Positions 35,165 through 44,900 of a stretch of DNA of 64,000 nt are shown piece after piece (the first letter of the stretch is position 1; each line of letters begins with the position of its first letter). The notes under the pieces were generated by a model. It was not told the origin of the DNA and made no database searches. It saw nothing but the letters and a program-made list of their open reading frames with translations. The stretch comes from Colletotrichum lupini. Lineage: Eukaryota; Ascomycota; Sordariomycetes; Glomerellales; Glomerellaceae. Location: NCBI RefSeq assembly GCF_023278565.1, contig NC_064678.1, forward strand, positions 1,426,001-1,490,000. Direction: 5' to 3'. Position numbers and translations under genes: made by a program.

Positions 35165-35581
35165 ATGCGTGTCCAAACCCTTCTTACCACTGTCGCCGCT
35201 TGCGCTTCGTTGGCTTACGCCGCGCCGGTTGCCGTTGAGGCATACGGCCCTCCCCTCAACCCTCACATTCCGGCCGTTGAGTCCAAGAGAGAAAACACGA
35301 TCGAAGCCTATGGTCCTCCCGTCAACCCTCATATCATCTCGAAGAAAGATGCCGTCGAGGCTTACGGCCCTCCTACCAACCCTCATATCATCTCAAAGAA
35401 GGACTCAGTTGTTGAAGCTTACGGCCCTCCTCTGAACCCGCATATTCCCGCCGTTGATACCAAGAGAGACGCGGTCGAAGCTTACGGTCCTCCCACGAAC
35501 CCTCACATCATCTCCAAGAAGGATACTGTTGTCGATGCATACGGCCCGCCGACAAACCCGCACATTATTTCCAAAGAGTAG
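35165..35581 (+). CDS. Secreted multi-core RiPP precursor (dikaritin/Kex2-repeat type)
   Basis: A single exon encodes 138 residues. A signal peptide (MRVQTLLTTVAACASLAYA, cleavage near 19-20) is followed almost only by six repeats whose core is AYGPPxNPHI, with x = L, V, T, L, T, T, at residues 26-35, 48-57, 66-75, 84-93, 105-114 and 124-133. Repeats end in KR (41-42, 100-101) or KK (60-61, 78-79, 118-119); the last ends in KE at the C-terminus. This is how UstA, PhomA and other dikaritin precursors are built: a secreted chain cut at dibasic sites by Kex2 and trimmed, giving Tyr-containing peptides that UstYa enzymes cyclise. A UstYa gene lies divergent next door. Each core keeps one Tyr, three Pro, Asn and His. 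I do not recognise this core as a described product. A plain Kex2-processed repeat protein without cyclisation is the alternative. Confidence 0.9.
   Translation: MRVQTLLTTVAACASLAYAAPVAVEAYGPPLNPHIPAVESKRENTIEAYGPPVNPHIISKKDAVEAYGPPTNPHIISKKDSVVEAYGPPLNPHIPAVDTKRDAVEAYGPPTNPHIISKKDTVVDAYGPPTNPHIISKE
35240..35563 (+). repeat. Six coding repeats arranged as two copies of a three-unit block
   Basis: Core units start at 35240, 35306, 35360, 35414, 35477 and 35534. Units 1 and 4 have x = L and are followed by PAV(E/D)(S/T)KR. Units 2, 3, 5 and 6 have x = V or T and are followed by IISK(K/E). The order is therefore A-B-B, A-B-B, which suggests duplication of a three-unit block. Confidence 0.9.
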
Positions 35582-35851
35582 GGAAATCGAGAGGAAGTTT
35601 TGTACGGAGAAGCAGAAGCAAGGCAACGGCTCGTGACAGCATGGGACAAACATCTATGGATTTTGTTGGCTGTATTACGGCAAAGAGTGTGCTTGGAGAC
35701 ATTGAACAGACAGTCTGAAGTATCAATAAAAAGTTGCGAAGCCGAAAATGGAGCCCTCAACCCAACGTCCTCAGGACATCAGAGTCTGGGACTTGTGAAT
35801 GTAACGCCCATTTTGGCACTTATTGCCTCAAGACAAAACTTTATTTACCGC

Positions 35852-35855
35852 AAAA
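35852..35855 (-). terminator. Pol III terminator of tRNA-Glu
   Basis: TTTT on the minus strand lies about 9 nt past the tRNA 3' end, as expected for RNA polymerase III. Confidence 0.6.
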
Positions 35856-35864
35856 GCAAACGAT

Positions 35865-35951
35865 TTCCGAAACCGAGAATCGAACTCGGGGCTATGCCTA
35901 ACCTCTCAAAGAAATGAGAGGGCATCATGTTGGCCACTACACCATATCGGA
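35865..35951 (-). tRNA. tRNA-Glu (anticodon CTC) with a 15-nt intron
   Basis: The minus strand folds as a complete cloverleaf from 35951 to the discriminator A at 35865. The acceptor TCCGATA/TTTCGGA has one T-T mismatch. The D stem is GTGT/ACAT, the anticodon stem ATGCC/GGCAT, and the T arm CCGAG-TTCGATT-CTCGG. The anticodon CTC is at 35918-35916. A 15-nt intron (35914-35900) sits directly 3' of position 37, the standard place, and its GAGAG can pair with the anticodon region as in other nuclear pre-tRNAs. The B box GTTCGATTC and a TTTT Pol III terminator just past the 3' end are present. Confidence 0.93.
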
Positions 35952-36454
35952 TGTTGATACCTTCAGCCTGAAGAATTTGCACTATGACGGTAGGGTACGT
36001 TGTGGTTCTGCCCTAAACGAGTAATGTCGATGCAGATTCTCTGTCCTTAGACACCCCACATTCAGGGGAGCTGTCGGGTAGATCTGCCTGGGCTGACCCT
36101 GCTTAACTGCACAAGGGTCAACGTGCTTAAGGCCTAGCACGCTAAAAACATTGAACTCACCCTTGCTGGATCTAGAGCTAAGTACAGTGAGTGGTAAGTC
36201 GATCTCCACATTAGTCAAGAAGTCGAGGACGATTGAGCAAACGCTTCTCATTCGAATGGCACTTGAATGCGATTCGCTGATGTCGGCGTCCGTGCTATGA
36301 CGACACCAAAGCTTCTCCTCAGTGCCGCGACCTGCACTTCGCAACACTACGTCTGACATTGAGCCAAAAATGAGGGTTCGCCGATGACTCTTTCAGACAG
36401 AGATCGATTTCCATCTCCCACCAACCGACGCAAGGCCCCAATTGCAGTTTTCAA
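35952..36454. other. Intergenic, no gene seen
   Basis: The stretch is the upstream region of the SGNH hydrolase gene and the 5' flank of the tRNA. Nothing specific is recognised. Confidence 0.55.
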
Positions 36455-38083
36455 ATGGGTGACATGATTCCAGAGAGCACCCGGCCAGTTCGGACCATGG
36501 TAGTCGGCGACTCCATGTCTCAAGGCCGTGAAGGGGACTTTGCATGGCGATATAGGCTATGGCAGTGGCTCACAGAAGAGAAGATCAACTTTGAATTTGT
36601 TGGTCCGTATGAAGGAACAAAGACTCCGGATCAACCTCGTCCACCGCAACCACCGGCTCTGAAAGACGACCCGCTACCAGCACCTGACATGCCAATAGAC
36701 CATGGCGGCTATGCTGCAGGCGTGCACTTCAACTCTCACCACTTCTCAGTTTGGGGTCGCCAAGCAACACAGTGTAAAGACCTCATCGAGGAGCAGGTGG
36801 CGCGATTCAGGCCTGACTATCTGCTTGTTATGCTTGGCTTCAACGACATGGGCTGGGGTGTCGCAGATGCCGAAAATACTCTCGGTGCCATGAAGAAACT
36901 CGTGGATAATGCACGCACTGCGAAATCAGATATCAACTTCGCTCTTGCTGACGTACCGATGCGGACGCCAATTGATGGGGCAGAGAAACTTCCTGCCATG
37001 GTGGAAGAGTACAACCAGCTTCTACGAACATCAGTGCCAAAGTGGTCATCCTCTGAGTCTCCGGTTGAGTTGGTGGAGGTCCGGCGTGGATACCATTGTT
37101 CCCAAGGAAGTTACGATGGATTACATCCAAATGCTTTGGGCGAATTTCAGATTGCAAGAGCCTTCTCTCGGACTTTGTCCCGAAAGTTTCGCATTGGAAC
37201 CCAAGATCTCACTATTCCACAAGAGATCCCACAAAGACCGACGCCAGTGCCGGCGAATGTTGTCGCGGAAGCAGTTCCCTACGGAATTTGTGTTAAATGG
37301 AATCCGGTATACGGCGCTATCGGCTATGATGTCAGAATTCGCAATGATGACAACCTGCCATGGAAGGAGTCGAGAACAGATGTTGCCCAGTACAACTCGA
37401 CGTGGACCCAAGAAGGGCAGGAGTATCAGTACCAAGTCCGGACCTTTAATGGAGAGGGCCTTAGGTCCGCCTGGTCTCATACGGTCTCAGCAACTGCTCA
37501 CCCGAAAACAGCCCCGGGGCCTAGGAAGATAATCACCAAACCTGACCTGTATCAGGTCCTTGTCAAATGGGAAGAGCCTCAGGGGCAAATCGAAGTGGAC
37601 CGATACGAGATCATCCTCGTAGACCTCTCATTACCGGGATCTTTTCCGACTGCTATGGCGCTGAGAGAGACTGCGACAACATTCACCGACCTATCGGCAG
37701 GCCATCGGTATGGGTTGGCGATCAGTACTTGGACAAACTACGGAGGTGGTGTTCCGGCAGGAGGCCGGAGCTTCATTGCTGGCAACGGCAAGCCACCGAC
37801 TCCGACTCAGCTCCAAGTTGAGGTTCAGAATTCCATCACCGTGCACCTAAAGTGGGAAGAGTCGAAGGGCGCAGCGGGATATCGCGTGTGGGTGCGGAAC
37901 CTAGTCGAGAGATCGGACTTCGAAGAAGACGGAGAAACTGAATTTGCGGAATATGGTATTGCATTTCTGATGCCAGGCGCTTGGAACTTTGAGTTTTGTG
38001 TTTCTGCATACAACGGAAGCCTTGAGTCGGAGAGATCAGGCAGCATTGTTCCACTTAATAGAGGCGACATAGAATCTCGGTGA
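36455..38083 (+). CDS. SGNH/GDSL hydrolase with three FN3-like modules
   Basis: A single exon encodes 542 residues. The SGNH hydrolase domain covers about 1-240: VVGDSMSQG with nucleophile Ser20, the Gly of block II near GYAAGV, LGFND with Asn130, and SYDGLHPN with Asp221 and His224. All catalytic blocks are present. Three fibronectin-III-like modules follow at about 252-348, 352-445 and 447-535, each with a W/Y core pattern (VKWNPVYGAIGYDVRIRN, VKWEEPQGQIEVDRYEI, LKWEESKGAAGYRVWVRN). There is no signal peptide. SGNH enzymes are esterases or lipases, and the FN3 modules probably bind a carbohydrate or protein partner. It is the first protein gene downstream of the RiPP precursor on the same strand, but the link to that pathway is only positional. 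Confidence 0.87.
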   Translation: MGDMIPESTRPVRTMVVGDSMSQGREGDFAWRYRLWQWLTEEKINFEFVGPYEGTKTPDQPRPPQPPALKDDPLPAPDMPIDHGGYAAGVHFNSHHFSVWGRQATQCKDLIEEQVARFRPDYLLVMLGFNDMGWGVADAENTLGAMKKLVDNARTAKSDINFALADVPMRTPIDGAEKLPAMVEEYNQLLRTSVPKWSSSESPVELVEVRRGYHCSQGSYDGLHPNALGEFQIARAFSRTLSRKFRIGTQDLTIPQEIPQRPTPVPANVVAEAVPYGICVKWNPVYGAIGYDVRIRNDDNLPWKESRTDVAQYNSTWTQEGQEYQYQVRTFNGEGLRSAWSHTVSATAHPKTAPGPRKIITKPDLYQVLVKWEEPQGQIEVDRYEIILVDLSLPGSFPTAMALRETATTFTDLSAGHRYGLAISTWTNYGGGVPAGGRSFIAGNGKPPTPTQLQVEVQNSITVHLKWEESKGAAGYRVWVRNLVERSDFEEDGETEFAEYGIAFLMPGAWNFEFCVSAYNGSLESERSGSIVPLNRGDIESR

Positions 38084-38316
38084 GGCGCAATGCTGCCTAG
38101 CCGAGGTGGGTTGGAAGCTATCACTGGACGCCTGGTTTTTAGCGCTTATTTCGGTTTCAGATTTTGAGCTCTGCATATGCAGATAGCTTGAAAAGAATTG
38201 AGGCGTGTAACCGGCCGGCTAGGTTTATGACCTGACTTTGGTTTTCCGACCGATCTTCAGATCTTCTGGGTCAACTTTCTCGAAAAGCATCAACGCGAAC
38301 CCAGTACCTCATTAAG

Positions 38317-40593
38317 ATGGCAGTTCAGATAGTGCCGATCTCCCTAGAGCACGCTCTTAAAAAACGCTCCGGGAGAGGTACGAAACCAGAATCGTTTGAT
38401 TTCTTTCACGTACTCGGAACAACAGGATGCTCAGTCCAGTGCGCCATTTTCGATTCATGGAGCACGTTATCCCGAGCGGGCACAGCGAAACTGAGGGCAG
38501 AACATGACAACTTTACTAAGCACGGGAAGAAAAAGGTTGCTCGAGGAAAGTCTTTCACGTATGAGGACTTGAATCACTCAGCCCAAAATGGCTGTGGGAG
38601 CTGCAAGGCTCTGAACACTATGTTCGATAGCGCACTTACCAAGAATTTTGGTCCAATTGCCCCCTCTACGACATTCCGCTGGACGGGAAAATTCAGTGGC
38701 ACTCTAGAAATGGATGCTCCCGATGGCAAAGTGTACTATGTCAGACTTTTCAACGTGGCGGGGTCCAGCAATGTCTTTCGCCGATTACAATCGACCAACG
38801 GCGTGGCCGGGGATACCTCTTCCGATCTAAGCTTGCAGAGAATTCGGACTTGGATCAATGACTGCGAACTACACAACAAATGTGGCACGGGAAAAGACAT
38901 GAAATTGCCTACGAGGCTCGTTGATGTGTCTCAGCCCGGAGACAGACTTGGAGTCCATCTAGTAGTTACATCTGGACAAATAGGCACATACATGTGTCTG
39001 AGCCACTGCTGGGGAAAGATCAAGATCAAATGCAAAACGGAAACCGACAATCTGAAAAGACAACTGGAGTCAATACCTTGGTCTTTGCTTCCACCCAGCT
39101 TCCAACAGGCAGTCGAGATCACGAGGAAGCTCGGGGTCCGCTATCTCTGGATTGACTCACTTTGCATCATCCAAGATGACAAGATAGATTGGGAGAAAGA
39201 GGCAGCTCAGATGGTCAACGTGTACCGCAACTCATACGCCACAATTGCCGTAAGCTGGTCTCATGATTCTGAGGGAGGCTGCTACTCAAAGACAATTCCA
39301 AGCCAGTTCTTTCAGATCACTACTGAATTTGGCGACGAATTCAGACTCGCCTTGATAACCGGTGAAAAGCGGGACGAAATGTCGGAATACGCCAGGGTAC
39401 AAGAGTATTTCCCCCTTTTCAACAGGGCTTGGTGTCTTCAGGAACGTCTCCTCTCGCGGCGGATCATCCATTGCAACTATGGAGAAATGGCATTTGACTG
39501 TGCCAGCGGGTACTCATGCCAGTGCGGAGGAGAGCAACACCAGAATTGGCACAATTTGATACGGTTCTCCGGCACATATATACCGCTACGATCTCGGTCG
39601 AAGTACCTGGCACTGCTGAATAACCCTATGACAACTTCAATAACCGCCATCGCCACAAAGAGTGGGAAAATCGATCCTTATGAGAGATGGCACCGCGTTA
39701 TCGGCGAGTATACCTGCCTCAATCTTACGTTCACTGGAGATATGCTCCCGGCACTTTCAGGCCTTGCTCATGAGACTGCTGAAGTGACAAATGATACCTA
39801 TCTGGCTGGTATGTGGAAGAATAATCTTGAACAGGACCTCATGTGGCGCGTTGTTACTGTGGCGGATTGGAAGAAGCAACGCGCGAAGATACTAAAACGA
39901 GGATGGATCGCCCCGACTTGGTCTTGGGCATCCACAGGAAGTGGCTGCAAAGTAGACTATCCTACATTTCAGAATGCCGAGTTATTGGACTACAAGACTC
40001 CCGGGATTATGGAAACAGCCCAGATAAGCTGTTCACCTTCTGGGGCTGACCTCTATGGCTCGGTGTCCTTTGGCTTCCTGACAGCGGTGATAAAGCGCCT
40101 GTCTATCATGATACAGCGACCGTGCTCACACTGGGATCGGAAGCGACGTTGGACAAATTGGATATACGGCAGGTATCTGCTTTATGCCCGGGAAGACAAG
40201 CGAGAGTTTCGGGAAGAATGTGCGCCTGTGACTGGTGAGGCACCACTTGAGTTTGGGACTGCGGAATCGGAGGTATGGGTTGACCCTTCAGTTGAGCGAA
40301 TGAATTCCTGCTTCATACGCAATAGCCGACCTGAAGAATTCCCGGAATTGTGTAGGCATTGCACCTTTCTTCCTGCTGAGTTGATCTACATCAAAGGTTA
40401 TGGTTTGGGCAGCAGGAATGTACGGACAAAAGGCACACGGGATTCTTTTCTTATTGTTGCCAAGGACGCGACAAGTTCTTACATCAGAGTAGGGTTATTG
40501 GAGGTTATTTGCGATGATTGGGCTGAAAGGCAGATCTGGTATCGAAACGTCTGGGCAGCTGCAAAGCCCGAGACATCGATCACAATCTACTGA
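38317..40593 (+). CDS. HET-domain (heterokaryon incompatibility) protein, intact
   Basis: A single exon encodes 758 residues. The N-terminal part has a Cys-rich segment (GCGSCKALN, about 92-100). The HET domain spans about 225-375: YMCLSHCWG (225-233), LPPSFQQAVEITRKLGVRYLWIDSLCIIQDD, then the acidic DWEKEAAQM, YRNSYATIA and, further on, FNRAWCLQERLLSRRIIH. The C-terminal half includes the typical APTWSWAS strand. HET proteins trigger non-self recognition and cell death after fusion of incompatible hyphae. Specificity cannot be read from the sequence. The layout is the same as the interrupted gene at 47626-57341, suggesting paralogues. Copy 1 of the retrotransposon begins only 73 bp past the stop codon, so the gene's 3' UTR and polyadenylation may be altered. 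Confidence 0.92.
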   Translation: MAVQIVPISLEHALKKRSGRGTKPESFDFFHVLGTTGCSVQCAIFDSWSTLSRAGTAKLRAEHDNFTKHGKKKVARGKSFTYEDLNHSAQNGCGSCKALNTMFDSALTKNFGPIAPSTTFRWTGKFSGTLEMDAPDGKVYYVRLFNVAGSSNVFRRLQSTNGVAGDTSSDLSLQRIRTWINDCELHNKCGTGKDMKLPTRLVDVSQPGDRLGVHLVVTSGQIGTYMCLSHCWGKIKIKCKTETDNLKRQLESIPWSLLPPSFQQAVEITRKLGVRYLWIDSLCIIQDDKIDWEKEAAQMVNVYRNSYATIAVSWSHDSEGGCYSKTIPSQFFQITTEFGDEFRLALITGEKRDEMSEYARVQEYFPLFNRAWCLQERLLSRRIIHCNYGEMAFDCASGYSCQCGGEQHQNWHNLIRFSGTYIPLRSRSKYLALLNNPMTTSITAIATKSGKIDPYERWHRVIGEYTCLNLTFTGDMLPALSGLAHETAEVTNDTYLAGMWKNNLEQDLMWRVVTVADWKKQRAKILKRGWIAPTWSWASTGSGCKVDYPTFQNAELLDYKTPGIMETAQISCSPSGADLYGSVSFGFLTAVIKRLSIMIQRPCSHWDRKRRWTNWIYGRYLLYAREDKREFREECAPVTGEAPLEFGTAESEVWVDPSVERMNSCFIRNSRPEEFPELCRHCTFLPAELIYIKGYGLGSRNVRTKGTRDSFLIVAKDATSSYIRVGLLEVICDDWAERQIWYRNVWAAAKPETSITIY

Positions 40594-40666
40594 TCCATAA
40601 GTATTGAGACATCCATTACTTTGTTTTTGACATAATTCCGAATCACGGATGAGATCATACTGTAAC

Positions 40667-40871
40667 TGTTAGTATCCCTATTACAGGGTGGTTGGTTCGA
40701 ACCGTAGTTAACGAAGAGATTAATTAAACTATATAAATATCTGCGTAGTAGGTATAAAAAGGAGGTTCTAACTATAAGTTAAGCTAGCTATGATAATTAT
40801 AAATAGGGCCCCTAATTAGCCCCTACGTAGTTAGCTATATACCGCGGTCGAATTAGACTTCTAATCCGATA
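40667..40871 (-). repeat. LTR of copy 1 (3' LTR in element orientation)
   Basis: 205 bp, starting TGTTAGTATC and ending CCGATA. It matches 47314-47518 apart from mostly C/T and G/A transitions. Confidence 0.9.
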
Positions 40872-41824
40872 CTAACTTTCTCTTTTTTTTATTAATTTAA
40901 CCGCTACGGTTAGAGGTATAATTCGACCTCGGGCCCGTTTACTAAGTCGTCTCCTTTTCCCCCTTTTCTCTACTCTTTTTATATAACCTATCCCTCTATT
41001 TATATAATAACTTTTCTACTACTTACGAATTACTCTAATCCCTTATTTAGTACTACTTTTATAAAAGCGTTTATAAAGTTATTTTTATTATTAATCTAAC
41101 GGATCTCGAGTATCTCGCGCCTTTTATACGATTACTTAAGGGCTATAATATTAATTATAAGCCTCTTTTCCTTTATCGTTCCTAATTTAACGAGGTATTT
41201 ATATAATAAGTAGGAATTTATATAAATAATTATTAAAATAGGTAGAAGGCTAATTCGATCGGTAATCTTTTTTAGCGTTATTAAAATCGCGTAGGAGAGG
41301 TTAACGCCGTTAATTATATTATAAACCTCTAACGCTAATATATTTCTTATTACCCGCTTATTTTTAGTTAATAAGTAGTAGATTATATTACTATATATAA
41401 TAAATTCGCTCTTACTTATACTCTCGTTAGCTAGGATAATAATATACCCTAATTACGAAATAAGGTCGTTATTATTTATAAATAACCTATTAACAAAGAC
41501 GTAGAGCTTACTAGTCGTAAGGTTAATTAGGTAATAGATAAGACCTCGATCGAAATTCGTTTATTATTATTTAAGCTATTTATTAAGTACCTCGACGTTT
41601 TGTTCGGTTAGATCTATAGCCTATGCTACCCTAACGTAGTTAAAAGTCGCCTTAAGCTAATAAATACTTATAATATATACCCCTCGCGCAAGCTTAGCCT
41701 TATACCGCTTTTTAATATTAGTTATATTTAGATCGACGAGGTTAATCTTCTTACTCTACCCCTTTTATTAAAAAACGATAGTTTCCCTTTTAATTATAAG
41801 AATCCCGCCGTTAAATACTAAAGG

Positions 41825-41998
41825 GGTGTTTATTATAAGGACCTCTTTTAGCTTTATTATAAAGCCCGCTTTCTAAAGCTCCTTATTCTTTTTTTTTATA
41901 AAATTAATATTATATAGGCCTAATATATCGTCGGTTTATATTCTAACGATCCTAAATTAGTTACCTTTATACTCCGTAACTAATAAGCACGGGTCGTA
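41825..41998 (-). pseudogene. Reverse transcriptase remnant of copy 1
   Basis: Minus-strand translation gives YDPCLLVT, then about 11 residues on TDDILGLYN, and further on KAGFIIKLKEV. This is the copia-type RT segment around the [Q]TDD catalytic box. Three in-frame stops fall where Gln is expected (before FRIVRI, directly before TDD, and in the EL-x-KAGF segment), as predicted if CAA/CAG became TAA/TAG by RIP. The homologous stretch in copy 2 lies near 50180-50350 and is more degraded. Confidence 0.75.
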
Positions 41999-44900
41999 CG
42001 TAGAGGTAACTATTAATAGTTAATTAATATAAAAATCGTAATAAGTAGCCTACTAATAGGTGCCCGATTCTGCGAGCCTATATAGTAGCTTAAGTACTTT
42101 AATAATCGTACCTTCTAAGTACTTACTAGCTATTTCCTTTAGTAAATAGGCTAGGATTTTCCTTATAAGCCCTGTGGCCGATTGGGTATAGGCCTAGGTA
42201 ATATTATAGCTCTAAATCTCGTATCCCTTCTTCTATAGCGATACTATTAGTACTATTATTAATCGTTAGCTATAGCGCTATATAGTAGGCGATTATATAA
42301 GTAGCGTCGCCTTTTTAATATTACCGTATTCTTAAATTACGTATCTAGACTTCTTGTACAGCTAGGGTGTTCCTTTTTTTTTAATCTTATGAACTATTCG
42401 TAATTTAAATATATAGAGGTTTGTATATTTTTCTAAGTCGTATAAGATAAATCGATAAACCCCTCGATTGCGAAGAGTGTTTACTTTAATAAGATCTAAT
42501 CCCTTATACGGCTTTTTAGTAGTTATAATTATGCCTTTTTTACGTAATTTAACCGCTAGCTCGAAATCGGCTTTCTTTTTTACTATATAAAAGGTATTAA
42601 TTACCTCGTTATTAATAATAAATTGCCGCGTTAGGGCTTGCCGTCGTGGTCTTTTGTAACGTCTTACTAGTAGTATTAGTGCCCTTTTAGTAATATCCTC
42701 TTCCTCGTCGTTTATTAGTACTACTACGACGATTTCGTTAAGGATAATTTCCTATGCCTCTATTACGGGTTATATAGTTTCCCCTAGCTCTTCTTCTTCT
42801 TATAGGTTAGAAATTACCTCGTTAGGATTTATATAGTACGGTCTAACTACCGTAATTAACACTTCGAGTAGCTAGTTACGATCTTTTATAACTATATAAG
42901 AGCGCTCGTTAACGGAAATTAACTTATATAGCCCAGCCTATTATTAAGTAATTTCGCGCTATACTTATATATCCGAATTTAGTAATATATCTAAATTATC
43001 CCCTATATCGGGCCTATTGCGTATAGTAATTACCTCGTTAACTTACCTTTTTATACTTACCTCGCGCAGTGCCCGTATTACTTTTTTAATTACTCGGGCT
43101 CGTTAGCTTATACTTAGCGACGGTAGCGAGGCTAAGGTCGTTCTTAAATATACTCTAAATATTCATAGCGTTAATATAAGTCCGTTAGGCCTTATAATAT
43201 CGTTATAGTATTTAAGTACTATTTAGAGGCATTCGTCGTTAGTAGAATCCGGATTTTCTTTTTTAATAATTCTAAACGCCCTTTTTAACTATTAATATAC
43301 CCTCTCTACCTTTTTAATACTATAGTGCGCTTTAACGGGTACGACTTTTAGCTATATACCGTAGGCCGTCGTATTATTTCTAAATTTTACTAACTTAAAG
43401 CTAGTACTAGCGTTAGTTCTAATACTATTTAGTAGTCCCTAGTATATATCGATCTAGCTTTTTCGTAAGGCTACTTATACTATCTTTACTTATAAATCCC
43501 GGAGGAATTGCCCTACTTAGAAAGATATAGCTACGTCGATTATATATAGTACTAGCTAACTATTTAAATAGAAAATATTAACGACTATTTCTTAGTTAAA
43601 GTTAAGCTTATTACGTAATTTAAACTTAAATCTGCGTAGGCTCTGCGCATTTATTTAGCATTAGTAATATACTTTTATTAACTACTTTAGCGCCCCTATT
43701 TTAATATTATTATTACTTAATTACTTTAAGAAGTTATATAGCCTCGTAACCGACGGGTACCCAAATCTCCGGTATAATCTTCTAAGCTCACTTTTTATTA
43801 AGTAATTAATCGACTTCGTATTATTAATAAGCTTTATAAACGCATACCCCTATCGTCGTTCGACTATTTCGAAGTGCTTACCGCTAGAGATTCTATTCCT
43901 CGTGTTATTAAATATAATACCTAGTTAATCTATATCTTTTAAACATAAGAGAAATAGGGTATTAATAAGTAAAATATAAAAAGTTATCGTTCTAAAGTGC
44001 GTTTTTATTTTTATTATACCTAGGGCGACGATTTCCTTACCTAGGCCGAAACTAATCCTTATAATACCTACTATTAACGTATTAAACGTTATTAGCGCAA
44101 TCTTTTATAGCGCTTAGAATTACCCTTTTTTTCTAATTAACTATTACGATACCTTAGTATCTAAGATAATCTTATAGAAATTATCTAGGCCGTACTTTTC
44201 GCTCGTATAGAATACTTATACGAGCTTAGTATTTAAGGGATCTAAGTAATATAAAAAGGACCCCTCTAGCTACCCCTAGATTTACTTAGTACTATGTTCT
44301 TTTTTTTTAAATATTAAGAGAAATAGCGTTTTCTCTTTAATCGTTAAGAGAATAGGCTTTAGCCTTATTAAATTCGCCTTTTTAACTACCTCTATATCCG
44401 TTATTTAAGGGACCTTCCCTTACTATTTATAAATAAAAGCCTATTTATTAAGAGCTTTTGCTACTCTCTATTCGTTTAGCCTCGTATATCCTCTAAAAGT
44501 TAATAGGGTAAAAAAAGAGTAGTTAATATCGTCGATTTCGTTATAATCTAATTCGTTAGTATAGGGGGTAAGATCTTCTTTATTTTCCGAATCTCCTATA
44601 GGGGGTATATACTTTAGGCCGCTATTTTAGCTACCGTCGCTAGGTTCTATACCCCCGGATCTACCCTTATATATAATAAGGAATTAGTTAAACTAACGAG
44701 GGCTAGTTTTACTATCTATTACCCTCGACTTTTTATACTATTTATATAATTTAGTACGCTCTTCCTCGGAGTAGTTACTTAATTAATATTTATCTTTTTT
44801 ATAAATATAGTATTACTTCTTTTATTACCCTATTTATAAATTAAATCTCTATTTATTTAACGAATCTGGGCCTCCTTACTAGCGATTACCGTATCTAGCC

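Noticed and set aside
35165..35581. Alpha-factor-type mating pheromone precursor as the identity of the repeat protein
   Set aside because: Kex2-type repeats are shared, but filamentous ascomycete alpha pheromones have a Trp-Cys...Pro-Gly-Gln...Cys-Trp-like core, and the AYGPPxNPHI cores have neither Trp nor Cys.
40680..40710. GGTTCGAACC-like sequence in all four LTRs, resembling a tRNA T arm/B box
   Set aside because: It recurs at the same place in each 205/206-bp LTR, and no acceptor, D or anticodon arms can be built around it, so it is LTR sequence and not a tRNA gene.
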